Below are positions 28,701 to 36,149 of a stretch of DNA of 64,000 nt, one piece after another. Each line of letters starts with the position of its first letter. Within the stretch, counting starts at the first letter, position 1. A model generated the notes under the pieces. That model saw only the letters and a program-made list of their open reading frames with translations, was not told the origin of the DNA and made no database searches. The translations under genes were made by a program, and so were the position numbers. Source of the DNA: CAVUCE01 sp963739985 (GTDB taxonomy: Bacteria > Bacteroidota > Ignavibacteria > Ignavibacteriales > Ignavibacteriaceae). The DNA lies in the NCBI GenBank assembly GCA_963739985.1, contig CAVUCE010000021.1, positions 620,001-684,000 on the forward strand. Reading direction: 5' to 3'.

Positions 28701-28974
28701 TTTTCATAAAAATCTAAAGCATGCAAAAACTGTTTATAATTCAATCTGCGGTAAGATCATTTGTGAATGGAAGCTAAAAGAAAATAAAATTTACTTGAAT
28801 GTTGAAATACCAGTCAATGTTACAGCAGAACTCCGAATACTTTCATGTAATAGTATTTTAGAATCAAATTTGTTTCTGAAAGAAGTTAAAGATGTTGAAA
28901 TAATAAAAAAGGAGAATTCATTTACTTTTCTACATATAGGTTCTGGCTTGTACAAATTTACTTTGTTATTATAA
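25783..28974 (+). CDS. Alpha-L-rhamnosidase (GH78), cytoplasmic
   Basis: Large GH78 enzyme, 1,063 residues, releasing alpha-linked rhamnose. It opens with the Fn3-like N-domain (LRCEYKVNPIGVDVSTPRLS), then beta-sandwich binding domains including DKFTLF-type text (ADEKFTLFVNGKKLNQ) and GCYEVHLNGRIISNH. The six-hairpin catalytic barrel has the family signature DIPTDCPQRDERLGWTGDA at about 647 (the Glu of DER is the expected acid) and TTLWERWDG at about 912 with the expected base Glu. A C-terminal beta domain completes it. There is no signal peptide, so it acts on imported oligosaccharide. It starts nine bases after the isomerase fragment and closes the cytoplasmic run. No rhamnose catabolic genes are visible. 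Confidence 0.93.
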   Translation: MQILSKLIPSYLRCEYKVNPIGVDVSTPRLSWIINSKEPYIRNQKQSAYRILISSSIGKLKLDKGDLWDSQKVKSSKTFQIEYKGKSLTSLQECYWKVKTWDQDNNDSNWSEPAKWVMGLLREEDWKAKWIGYDKWQSEYDKKIKYKYESQKDKWIWFPNDNLKKNSHFGDFYFRKKIKIDNPTKINSAFILITADEKFTLFVNGKKLNQSDKYIFSWARPQLANVKKYLRSGENLIAVKASNSYVDVPGLTLKLYLESNNGNTKIVRTSSSWKSSNKYETDWNSVSFNDRNWKRSIIVKTMGELPWRSPRQETKLPPPYYVRKTFISSKKIKKAWLTICCLGCYEVHLNGRIISNHKLAPGWTDFNKRVNYLMYDVKDQLKSSGENVIGAVVADGWYACYIGWEHGREYYGKFPKVKIQLNIEYNDGTSNCIISNRTWKVSYGPVLESDILHGETYDARKEKLIEGWDKTKFNDVDWQSPKEIINIKISKKWHPGLPVKINENLSPVKIYKHKSNSCIFDFGQNFAGIVRLKIREKRGTKLILKYAEMLDEDGLLYTENIRMARATDTYFCKGQSLEIWEPKFTYHGFRYVEVTGLSSNPSKETLTGLVMHSYLPQSGKFKSSNQLLNNIYHNIIWSQKSNYYDIPTDCPQRDERLGWTGDAVNFIRTAGFNMDVAAFYTKWLVDLNDAQREDGAYPPIAPYINFGVGPLYFGAADWADAGIVVPYFMYQYYGDKRVLERYYRNMQKYISYLVSNSNNIIRPESGYGDWLNVNEETSNSFIGTAFFAYVVSLMEKISSVLNYKDEKKKYSSLLINIKKAFNKNFVLNEGTLTEDTQTAYVLALSFNLLSKRNEKIAIQKLVKKIEEFNCHLKTGFIGLAFVFDVLKKYEFYDIIYKLLLNRDFPSWGYMIEDGATTLWERWDGRTPENGFFDPTMNSFNHCSLGVVGEVFYSVIGGIRQKSNGFKQILLQPVFHKNLKHAKTVYNSICGKIICEWKLKENKIYLNVEIPVNVTAELRILSCNSILESNLFLKEVKDVEIIKKENSFTFLHIGSGLYKFTLLL

Positions 28975-28987
28975 GCACTTCTATAAA

Positions 28988-29008
28988 AAGTAATAGTACT
29001 TATTACTT
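28988..29008. promoter_or_regulatory. 21-base palindrome, operator or weak terminator
   Basis: AAGTAATA (28988-28995) and TATTACTT (29001-29008) are exact inverted arms around GTACT, 14 bases after the GH78 stop. The arms contain a single G-C pair each, so a transcript hairpin would be weak. A dimeric regulator site is the more likely meaning, but no second copy was found to support it. Confidence 0.4.
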
Positions 29009-29027
29009 CATTTAACTAAAACCCTTT

Positions 29028-29074
29028 CATTTTGGTCCATAATGATAACATTTGTAGGTTTAGTGACCAAAATG
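29028..29074. promoter_or_regulatory. 10-base inverted repeat upstream of the GH36 gene
   Basis: CATTTTGGTC (29028-29037) is repeated in perfect inverted form as GACCAAAATG (29065-29074). The arms' centres are about 37 bases apart, roughly three and a half helical turns. It could be paired half-sites for a regulator or a 5' leader hairpin. It lies about 205 bases before the chosen start of the alpha-galactosidase. Confidence 0.45.
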
Positions 29075-29278
29075 TAGCCATAAGATTCATGCCTTTAGAT
29101 TATTTTTTCTCGTTAAAAAATTTTCACCAAAATACATTACTACTATATTATGTTGAAAAAATAAATATTTTAACATATATTCGAAAGGAAATAAAAGCAA
29201 AGAGAAACAAATTATAAGTAAATATTGTGGCGATTTAACAACATGATGTTTATTGCTTATTTTAGAAAGGTTTTCGAG

Positions 29279-31441
29279 ATGCAAATGTTTAAAAGATTAT
29301 TTCCATTCCTTTTTATTCTTTTCGTGCCGTTCATTTATTCCAATAACTCTAATGAAGGCATTGAACTTAATAACTCGCATATAAAAATTGTTGTTGATAA
29401 AAATTACAAAGCGACTGTCTATACAAAAGATGGAAAGGCTTGGAAATTACTTGCATCTTCAAAACAGTTCAGCTTTTTTCTTGCTAAAAACGGCAATAAA
29501 ATAGATGATTTTAATTTATCTAAGTCTTCTAACGGTAAAATAAATTCTAATGAATATGGGGAATGTAAATCTCTCACGCTTAAATTTTCTGCCACTGATT
29601 CTAAAATAGAACTCACCGATCAATTCTTAATCCCGGATAATTTTCCGAATACTGTTATAAGTTTGCTAAGTGTAAAAAATAATGGTAATACAAAATTAAA
29701 ACTTGATGGATATGCAACCGGAAATTTTGACTTAAATGCAAAAGATTTTAATGCCGACAGCGCATATAAATTTTGGTCATTCCAGGGCGGCTCTTATGAA
29801 GCGCGTTATGATTGGATTTTTCCATTAACTCCGCATTTCCAGAGAGATAATTTTCAGGGAATGAATGCCGATGATTACGGCGGCGGTATGCCGGTAGTTG
29901 ATCTATGGACTAAACATCAGGGAATTGCATTTGCTTCTCTTTCTACTGTTCCCGAATTGATTTACTTACCTGTAGAAGCAAAAGCAGAAAACGGTGTGTC
30001 ATTTAAACTATCTAAGAAGCAAGAAATTCAACTTGATGCCGGTGAATCTAAAAGCCTAGTTCCATTTGCAATTATTCTGCATAAAGAGGATTACTATAAT
30101 GGAATACACACTTACGCAAATTTAATGAGAGCCGAAGGTTTTAAATTTTACCATTCACCGAAATCTGCTTACGAACCGGAATGGTGCGCTTGGGGATATG
30201 AAAGAAACTTCAAAGTAAGTGATATTTTGAAATCATTAGACGAAGTTAAAAAACTCGGAATAGAATGGGTAACAATAGACGACGGGTGGCAGGATAATGA
30301 CGGCGATTGGATGCCGATTAAAAGTAAATTCCCCGAAGGCGGAAAATCAATGAAAAATTTGGTTGATAAAATTCATGCGAAAGGATTAAAAGTAAGATTG
30401 TGGTGGGTTCCTTTAGCCGCGCAGGATTCTTCCTACAGTGCTGAACGTTATCCTGATAAAATGAAGAATTACGGTTATGGAATTCAAAGTCGTGTTGCGC
30501 TCCAGCATCCCGATTGGTTTATTCTTGATAAAAACGGAAACCGCGTAAAAGTTTCATGGTGGAATTCATATTATTTTTGCCCGGCTGTAAAAGGTGTTGT
30601 TAATTTTTACGAAGATTTTGTTCGACGAGCAATTAATGAATGGGGAATAGACGGCTTCAAAATAGACGGCCAAAACTTTAACGATGTTCCGGAATGTTAT
30701 AATGAGTCTCATCATCATAAAAACCCCAATGCCGCGCCGCGCGCATTGCCTGATTTTTTCAAAAAGATTAATGGTTTGGCATTAAAACTGAAACCGGGTT
30801 TCGTGATTCAGATGTGTCCGTGCGGAACTAATTTCTCAATTTACAACTTGCCTTATGTCAATCAGCTAGTTGCTTCAGATCCGGAAAGTGCATGGCAGAT
30901 AAGATTGAAAGGGAAAACTTATAAAGCGATATTTGGCAATACAGTTGCTTACAGCGGCGATCACGTCGAATTAACAAATCATCTTTACAGCGATGAAACA
31001 AGAAAAGATTCCGTAAGCGGCCCGGCGGACTTTGTCTCTACACTTGGTATCGGAGGAATACCTTCAACTAAATTTACCGTTGGCGGAGTTCAACAGCCTG
31101 ATTCTACTATGATTTTAACGCCTAAAAAAGAAAATTATTATAAATGGTGGATATCTATTTATAATAAAGAAAAAATGAGTGAAGGCAAATATCTAAACTT
31201 GTATGATATTGCGTTTGATAAACCCGAGACTCACGTTATTGAGAAAGGAAGCAACCTGTATTATTCTTTCTTTAGTAAACATTATTCGGGTGAGGTAAAT
31301 CTTAGAGGGTTAAAAGAAGGTAAATACAAAATTATTGATTTAGATTCGGGCAAAACTCTCGGTACTGTAACTTCTTCAAATCCAACTCTGAAAATTAACT
31401 TTAAAAATTATATGATGATTAAAGCAGAAAAAATTAATTAG
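29279..31441 (+). CDS. Exported alpha-galactosidase-like enzyme, GH36
   Basis: GH36-type retaining glycosidase of 720 residues. I chose ATG 29279 because AGAAAGG lies eight bases upstream and it gives a clean signal peptide (MFKRLFPFLFILFVPFIYS); in-frame starts at 29225 and 29243 would add an unlikely leader. An N-terminal beta-supersandwich runs to about 290. The TIM barrel has EWVTIDDGWQDNDGDW at about 333, VRLWWVPLAAQDSS, and GIDGFKIDGQNF with the expected nucleophile D463; VASDPESAWQ follows near 545. A C-terminal beta domain ends the protein. It has no secretion tail, so it is probably periplasmic. Alpha-galactosidase or alpha-N-acetylgalactosaminidase are both possible; the latter would suit the AgaS genes nearby. 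Confidence 0.85.
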   Translation: MQMFKRLFPFLFILFVPFIYSNNSNEGIELNNSHIKIVVDKNYKATVYTKDGKAWKLLASSKQFSFFLAKNGNKIDDFNLSKSSNGKINSNEYGECKSLTLKFSATDSKIELTDQFLIPDNFPNTVISLLSVKNNGNTKLKLDGYATGNFDLNAKDFNADSAYKFWSFQGGSYEARYDWIFPLTPHFQRDNFQGMNADDYGGGMPVVDLWTKHQGIAFASLSTVPELIYLPVEAKAENGVSFKLSKKQEIQLDAGESKSLVPFAIILHKEDYYNGIHTYANLMRAEGFKFYHSPKSAYEPEWCAWGYERNFKVSDILKSLDEVKKLGIEWVTIDDGWQDNDGDWMPIKSKFPEGGKSMKNLVDKIHAKGLKVRLWWVPLAAQDSSYSAERYPDKMKNYGYGIQSRVALQHPDWFILDKNGNRVKVSWWNSYYFCPAVKGVVNFYEDFVRRAINEWGIDGFKIDGQNFNDVPECYNESHHHKNPNAAPRALPDFFKKINGLALKLKPGFVIQMCPCGTNFSIYNLPYVNQLVASDPESAWQIRLKGKTYKAIFGNTVAYSGDHVELTNHLYSDETRKDSVSGPADFVSTLGIGGIPSTKFTVGGVQQPDSTMILTPKKENYYKWWISIYNKEKMSEGKYLNLYDIAFDKPETHVIEKGSNLYYSFFSKHYSGEVNLRGLKEGKYKIIDLDSGKTLGTVTSSNPTLKINFKNYMMIKAEKIN

Positions 31442-31460
31442 TTAAAGAAAATATTTATTA

Positions 31461-31494
31461 AAGCCTGCCTTGAGATTTAACTTAAGACAGGCTT
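31461..31494. terminator. Shared terminator between convergent genes
   Basis: AAGCCTGCCTTGAG (31461-31474) pairs with CTTAAGACAGGCTT (31481-31494) with only G-U type mismatches, loop ATTTAA. It sits between the GH36 stop and the end of the minus-strand amidohydrolase, with A/T-rich flanks on both sides, and can serve both directions. Confidence 0.75.
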
Positions 31495-31500
31495 ACCTTA

Positions 31501-32598
31501 TCAGTTAACTTTTATATTTAATATCTTTTCGGCGTTCTTATTATAAAGTTTTTTCAAAGTATTGTTGCTTAAATCCAGTCCGTTCAGTGCCCAATGATAG
31601 CCAAATTGATCTATATCATAAAAGTGTTCATCTGCAGTTTCCAAAACTCTAAAAGTAATCTCATACATCGGCCTATCAAATCCCATATCGGTTCCATATA
31701 AAAGTCTGTTGTTGTATTTTTCCATAAATGCTTTTGTGTATCTCGGGATTGGTGCAACTTCCGCATACCTGGCGCCGATATCAGCATAAAGATTGGGATA
31801 TTTATCAAACAACTTTCCGAGTTTTGAAAGATCGGTAACCTGGTTTGCAAAATGGCATGCGATAAAAGTTGTTTTAGGATGTTTTTTAACTGCGTTTTCT
31901 AAACATTTTAGTTCTTCTGCTAATGATAAAATATTTTTTTGATTGTCAAGTCTCCAATCAACGGCGTTCATAAGTCCATCGTTTGTCGAATCCATTGGCT
32001 CGTAAAACCATTCCGGTTCACCGGCGTGAATGCTAATCGGCATATTTAACTCTGCACATTTTTCAAGCAGCGGGTCCATTCTCGGATCATCTATATGCAT
32101 TCCCCATGCTGGAGGTTTACAATAAAATAAGCCTTTTCCTTTATCACCGAGTTCACCTACTCCTCTTGCACCTTCTTTATAGCATCGTTCAAGCTCTTTA
32201 ACCGCGGCTGGTCCGTAATCTGGTTTGTTATATCCCTCGTAATCAAAACCGCAGAATAAGATAAATCTATTTGGATACTTTGAGAAAAATGTAACTAGCG
32301 AATCAAATTTTTTGCCCCAGGAGTATGTTAGTATTACTGTTTTCCTAATTCCGCAAGAATCCATGTTCTGAACCCATTGATCCAGTTCCGTTTCTGATTT
32401 TACATACGGGTGAGAATGAATATCGATAACAGGATATTTTGCCTTTTTAACTTTTGTTATCGGAATTTTGTAGATGCTGTGGGGACGATAGTTTTTCAAT
32501 AGAAGATTTTGTGCATCGGTTTGAGCGAAAGAAGAAATAGAGAATAAAAACACAATTACGGTAACTATCGAAATTTTGAAAGATGATTCTGGTCTCAT
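31501..32598 (-). CDS. Exported amidohydrolase (amidohydrolase_2 TIM barrel)
   Basis: Metal-dependent hydrolase of 365 residues with a signal peptide (VIVFLFSISSFAQ, cleavage near 26). The first metal motif is VIDIHSHPY with H61 and H63. Further ligands are likely in SIHAGEPEW, IACHFANQ and LLYGTDMGFD (the conserved GTD aspartate). The family includes decarboxylases, lactonases and deacylases; export points to action on an external small molecule. It lies 28 bases downstream of the DeoR regulator on the same strand, with GAGGT as ribosome site, so the two form an operon. It is not the NagA/AgaA deacetylase that the aga pathway would need: that family is cytoplasmic with a different motif order. 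Confidence 0.78.
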   Translation of the reverse strand: MRPESSFKISIVTVIVFLFSISSFAQTDAQNLLLKNYRPHSIYKIPITKVKKAKYPVIDIHSHPYVKSETELDQWVQNMDSCGIRKTVILTYSWGKKFDSLVTFFSKYPNRFILFCGFDYEGYNKPDYGPAAVKELERCYKEGARGVGELGDKGKGLFYCKPPAWGMHIDDPRMDPLLEKCAELNMPISIHAGEPEWFYEPMDSTNDGLMNAVDWRLDNQKNILSLAEELKCLENAVKKHPKTTFIACHFANQVTDLSKLGKLFDKYPNLYADIGARYAEVAPIPRYTKAFMEKYNNRLLYGTDMGFDRPMYEITFRVLETADEHFYDIDQFGYHWALNGLDLSNNTLKKLYNKNAEKILNIKVN

Positions 32599-32626
32599 TA
32601 TATTTTACCTCACGATCTGTTAAAGT

Positions 32627-33415
32627 TTAAACTGTAATAACCTTTACCCCCTGGTTTTGCAAATTAGTTAATTCTTCTTGTGGAATATTTTTATCGGTTA
32701 TAACGGTGTGAATTTTAGATATTGGCGCTATTACGGCGAAACTTCGCCTCAAAAATTTACTTGAATCTACCAGAACAATTACTTCATTTGAAATCTCAAC
32801 CATCATTCTATTTAGATTTGCTTCTTCTATATTTGGTGTTGTAATTCCGTAGTTCGAATCAATACCGTCAACACCGAGGAAGAGTTTATCACAATAATAA
32901 TTGTTAACATTGTTCTCTGCTATCGGACCGATTAAAGAAAGGGAATTGTGTCTTATCATTCCGCCCAGCATGATAACTTTTACGTTATCATAACTGACTA
33001 ACTGGCTTGAAATATTTAACGCGTTAGTGATAACTGTAAGGTTTTTAATTCTGTTAAGATTTTTTGCTAGTTCCGAAGTTGTCGTTCCCGAATCAATTAT
33101 TATAGTATCTTCATCCTTAATCAGTTCAGCTGCTTTTTTACCGATGGCATTCTTTTCCTGTGAATGCTGCTTAGCCTTTTCCGTAAGCTTATAATCAATT
33201 CCTGTCCGTTGAAATTTTATCCCTCCGCCGCGTGTTCTAATTAAAAATCCTTTTTTTTCCAATATTGCCAAATCATTTCGGATAGTTACATCACTAACGT
33301 TAAATAAATTGGTAAGCTCGTTAACCTTTACCTGTCCTTTAGAGTCAAGTAAATCGATCATTCGGGTTCTTCTGTCGATTGTACTTACTGTGTTAGGCGA
33401 TTTTTTTTTAGCCAT
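32627..33415 (-). CDS. DeoR family transcriptional regulator
   Basis: Sugar-phosphate-responsive repressor of 262 residues. The N-terminal winged helix is RRTRMIDLLDSKGQVKVNEL followed by FNVSDVTIRNDLAILEKKGF. The C-terminal effector domain has IIIDSGTTTSELAKNL, KLFLGVDGIDSNYGIT and VLVDSSKFLRRSFAV, as in AgaR/GlpR-type proteins. It is divergent from agaS, with 213 bases between, so control of the agaS-gatZ-pfkB-gatY operon by a tagatose or galactosamine phosphate is the natural inference. The ribosome site GGAG precedes the start. A close relative is encoded at 50957-51751. Confidence 0.92.
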   Translation of the reverse strand: MAKKKSPNTVSTIDRRTRMIDLLDSKGQVKVNELTNLFNVSDVTIRNDLAILEKKGFLIRTRGGGIKFQRTGIDYKLTEKAKQHSQEKNAIGKKAAELIKDEDTIIIDSGTTTSELAKNLNRIKNLTVITNALNISSQLVSYDNVKVIMLGGMIRHNSLSLIGPIAENNVNNYYCDKLFLGVDGIDSNYGITTPNIEEANLNRMMVEISNEVIVLVDSSKFLRRSFAVIAPISKIHTVITDKNIPQEELTNLQNQGVKVITV

Positions 33416-33559
33416 TTTTTACTCCGTAACCATTATCTAAGATTAAGATAACAAAATAAAAATTTATGATAAGGTTTTAAAATAATAATAATTCTATAAA
33501 TAATCATTAGTTACAAAAATTATCCCTAAATTTAAAAATATTTTTTTATTTGAAAGCTA

Positions 33560-33588
33560 TTGACAAGGATAAATAAATATTTTATATT
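33560..33588 (+). promoter_or_regulatory. Sigma-70-like promoter of the agaS operon
   Basis: TTGACA (33560-33565), a 17-base spacer and TATATT (33583-33588) lie 40 bases before the agaS start. Spacing is optimal and the -35 box is a perfect consensus match. The region between this and the divergent deoR start is very A/T-rich with no clear operator palindrome. Confidence 0.7.
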
Positions 33589-33628
33589 CGAACGAAAGGA
33601 ATTATAAGAGATAATAAAGGTAATATAA

Positions 33629-34807
33629 GTGAAAACAAACTTATTGCTAAATGAAACAAAAGATTATGATTCTGGCGGAGAGTTTACTTCAAAAGAAATA
33701 CTTGGTCAACCAGATTTATGGTTGAAAGTTTTTGAATCGGTTAAATCACAATCATCAGAAATAACTAAATACATTGACGGACTAAAAGAAAAACAGAATT
33801 TACACGTTATACTAACCGGTGCGGGCACTTCTGCTTTTATAGGTGAAGTGCTCGAAAGTATATTTCAAAGAAAAACCGGTTTAATTACAAAAGCTGTTGC
33901 TACAACAGATTTGGTTACACATCCCGAGTATTATTTTCAGGAAGATAAAGAAGTTGTTCTGATCTCTTTCGCCAGATCAGGCGATAGCCCTGAAAGTGCA
34001 AAAGCCGTAGATCTTGCAAATCAGAATTCTAAATGCTGTTATAATATTATTATAACGTGTAACAAGGAAAGTAACTTAATTTCCTCAATAAATAATGAAA
34101 AAGATTTAGTTTTCATTTTGCCTCCCGAATCTAATGATAAAGGTTTGGCGATGACCGGAAGTTTTACTTCGATGCTGCTAGCTGGAATTTTAATGGCGGA
34201 TATAAAAAATATTGACAATAAATCCGAAGAAATAGGAACACTGTCACATTATGCTAAAAGTATTTTTGATAAATATTCAAATAAGCTTTCTGAAACAGCA
34301 GACTTAGATTTTGACCGTGCAATTTTTCTCGGTTCCGGAATTATGAAAGGAATTGCACAGGAGTCTCACTTAAAACTTCAGGAATTAACAGACGGAAATG
34401 TAATCTGTAAATATGATTCTTTTCTTGGTTTCAGGCATGGGCCGAAAGCAGTTGTTAACAGTAAATCACTCTTAGTTTATCTTTTTTCAAACAATCATTA
34501 CGCTAACAGATATGAAGTTGATTTAGTGAATACTGCCAGCACAGGTCGAAGCCCGATTTTTAGAATCGGCGTCATGGAAAATGAGATTAAGAACGTTGAA
34601 CTTGATTTAAAAATAATTTTAGGCAGCGGCGAAAAGAAAATTAGTGAAGAGTTTTTAACTGTGGTTTCGGTTTTACCCGCGCAGATGTTGGGTTTTTATA
34701 AATCCTTAAACTTAGGTTTGACACCCGATAATCCTTCAAAAAGCGGTATGATTCATCGCGTAGTTCAAGGAGTTAAAATTTATCCGTACGAAAAAAACAG
34801 AGTTTAA
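33629..34807 (+). CDS. agaS: SIS-domain sugar isomerase/deaminase, AgaS type
   Basis: Double-SIS-domain protein of 392 residues, matching AgaS, which converts galactosamine-6-phosphate to tagatose-6-phosphate with loss of ammonia. The first SIS domain has LTGAGTSAFIGEVLES at about 62 and ISFARSGDSPESAKAVDLAN; the second has AIFLGSGIMKGIAQESHLKL and FRHGPKAVVNSKS. The HGP motif is typical of AgaS/GlmS-like isomerases. The start is GTG 33629 after AAAGG. The stop overlaps the gatZ start as TAATG, so translation is coupled. First gene of the galactosamine/tagatose operon. Confidence 0.9.
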   Translation: MKTNLLLNETKDYDSGGEFTSKEILGQPDLWLKVFESVKSQSSEITKYIDGLKEKQNLHVILTGAGTSAFIGEVLESIFQRKTGLITKAVATTDLVTHPEYYFQEDKEVVLISFARSGDSPESAKAVDLANQNSKCCYNIIITCNKESNLISSINNEKDLVFILPPESNDKGLAMTGSFTSMLLAGILMADIKNIDNKSEEIGTLSHYAKSIFDKYSNKLSETADLDFDRAIFLGSGIMKGIAQESHLKLQELTDGNVICKYDSFLGFRHGPKAVVNSKSLLVYLFSNNHYANRYEVDLVNTASTGRSPIFRIGVMENEIKNVELDLKIILGSGEKKISEEFLTVVSVLPAQMLGFYKSLNLGLTPDNPSKSGMIHRVVQGVKIYPYEKNRV

Positions 34808-36120
34808 TGATAAAAACAGCAAACAAAATATTACAAGTTGTACAAAAACATAAAGCCGGTCTTCCGCTCGGAATTACATCAGTCTGTTCGGCTAACAAAT
34901 ATGTGTTAAAAGCTGCAGCAATAAATGCAAAAATAAATAATAGATTATTGCTGATTGAATCTACATCCAACCAGGTCGATCAATTTGGCGGTTACACAGG
35001 AATGACTCCGCAGAATTTCAGAGATTTTGTTTTTAATACAATAGATACGGAACACATATCAAATGAAAATTTGATTTTAGGCGGTGATCATCTTGGACCA
35101 AATGTTTGGCAGAATGAGAACCCCGAAGAAGCGATGGAAAAAGCCAAAGTTCAAATTAAATCTTATATAGATGCCGGATACACTAAAATTCATCTTGATG
35201 CAAGTATGAAATGCAAAGATGACGGCGATCCTGAAAAACCATTGGATCCTGAAATAGTTTCAGAACGTGCTGCTGTTCTTTGTGAAGCTGCAGAAAACGC
35301 ATTTAGTCAAAGAGAATTTGAAACTGAAGAACCTGTCTATGTTATCGGAACAGATGTTCCACCTCCCGGAGGATCGAAAAATAGTTCCGAAAATATTCAC
35401 GTTACTACAAGTGAACAACTTGAACAAACAATAAATATTACAAAAGAAACTTTTCACAAACACAATCTTGATGATGCCTGGACGCGAGTAATTGCGGTCG
35501 TAGTTCAGCCCGGTGTTGAATTCGGTGATTCGGAAGTTTTTGATTACGATGAAAGTAAATCTTTGGAACTTCGAAAGAAAATTGAAAATTCATCACGCCT
35601 GGTTTTTGAAGCGCATTCAACAGATTATCAACAAAAAGAATCGCTTAAAAATATGGTTAAAGATCATTTTGTAATATTGAAAGTAGGCCCTTGGTTAACA
35701 TACGGATACCGAGAAGCTTTGTTTGCGTTGGAAATGATTGAAAAAGAATTGTTGTCGAATAAAAAAGAAATCACTCTTTCAAATTTGAGTGAAACTATAA
35801 AAAACGAGATGATTAAAAATCCAGCGCACTGGAGAAAATATTATAAAAATGATAATGAAGAAGAATTGATTCTAAAACTGAAATACAGCTTTAGTGATAG
35901 AATTAGATATTACTGGAAAAATGAAAATGTAATAATAGCGCTTAATAAATTAGTTGAAAACATTTCGAATGTGCAAATACCGTTAACGCTGGTCAGTCAG
36001 TTTATGCCGTGGGCTTATGATGATTTGCGTTCCGGTAAAATCAAAAATAATCCGGATGATTTTATAGTTAGAAGAATACTTAATGTGCTTGAAAGTTATA
36101 ATTTTGCTACTGCAGGTTAA
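34807..36120 (+). CDS. gatZ: Tagatose-bisphosphate aldolase accessory subunit, GatZ/KbaZ type
   Basis: Non-catalytic subunit that stabilises the class II tagatose-1,6-bisphosphate aldolase, 437 residues, the usual length. Signature text includes GLPLGITSVCSANKYVLKAA, QVDQFGGYTGMTPQNF, LGGDHLGPNVWQNE, IHLDASMKCKDD, VIGTDVPPPGG and LKVGPWLTYGYREALFALE. It overlaps agaS by one base and lies 29 bases before the PfkB kinase. The catalytic partner is two genes downstream at 37100. Its presence fixes the pathway as tagatose-bisphosphate cleavage rather than fructose-bisphosphate. Confidence 0.95.
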   Translation: MIKTANKILQVVQKHKAGLPLGITSVCSANKYVLKAAAINAKINNRLLLIESTSNQVDQFGGYTGMTPQNFRDFVFNTIDTEHISNENLILGGDHLGPNVWQNENPEEAMEKAKVQIKSYIDAGYTKIHLDASMKCKDDGDPEKPLDPEIVSERAAVLCEAAENAFSQREFETEEPVYVIGTDVPPPGGSKNSSENIHVTTSEQLEQTINITKETFHKHNLDDAWTRVIAVVVQPGVEFGDSEVFDYDESKSLELRKKIENSSRLVFEAHSTDYQQKESLKNMVKDHFVILKVGPWLTYGYREALFALEMIEKELLSNKKEITLSNLSETIKNEMIKNPAHWRKYYKNDNEEELILKLKYSFSDRIRYYWKNENVIIALNKLVENISNVQIPLTLVSQFMPWAYDDLRSGKIKNNPDDFIVRRILNVLESYNFATAG

Positions 36121-36149
36121 TATTCTTTTAACAAACAGTAGAATGGAAA

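Larger units (their letters stand above)
28975..29278 (+). other. 304-base intergenic region upstream of the GH36 gene
   Basis: No convincing gene; short open frames here have no ribosome site or recognisable product. The region holds two perfect inverted repeats, described separately, and AGAAAGG (29264-29270) as the ribosome site for ATG 29279. It probably contains the GH78 terminator and a regulated promoter for the GH36 gene; I could not fix promoter boxes. Confidence 0.5.

Noticed and set aside
29032..29217. 61-codon plus-strand frame upstream of the GH36 gene
   Set aside because: No ribosome site, no homology recognised, and it spans a likely regulatory region with an inverted repeat.
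29225..29278. Longer N-terminus for the GH36 enzyme starting at TTG 29225 or ATG 29243
   Set aside because: It would put charged and aromatic residues ahead of the signal peptide and ignores the good ribosome site before ATG 29279.
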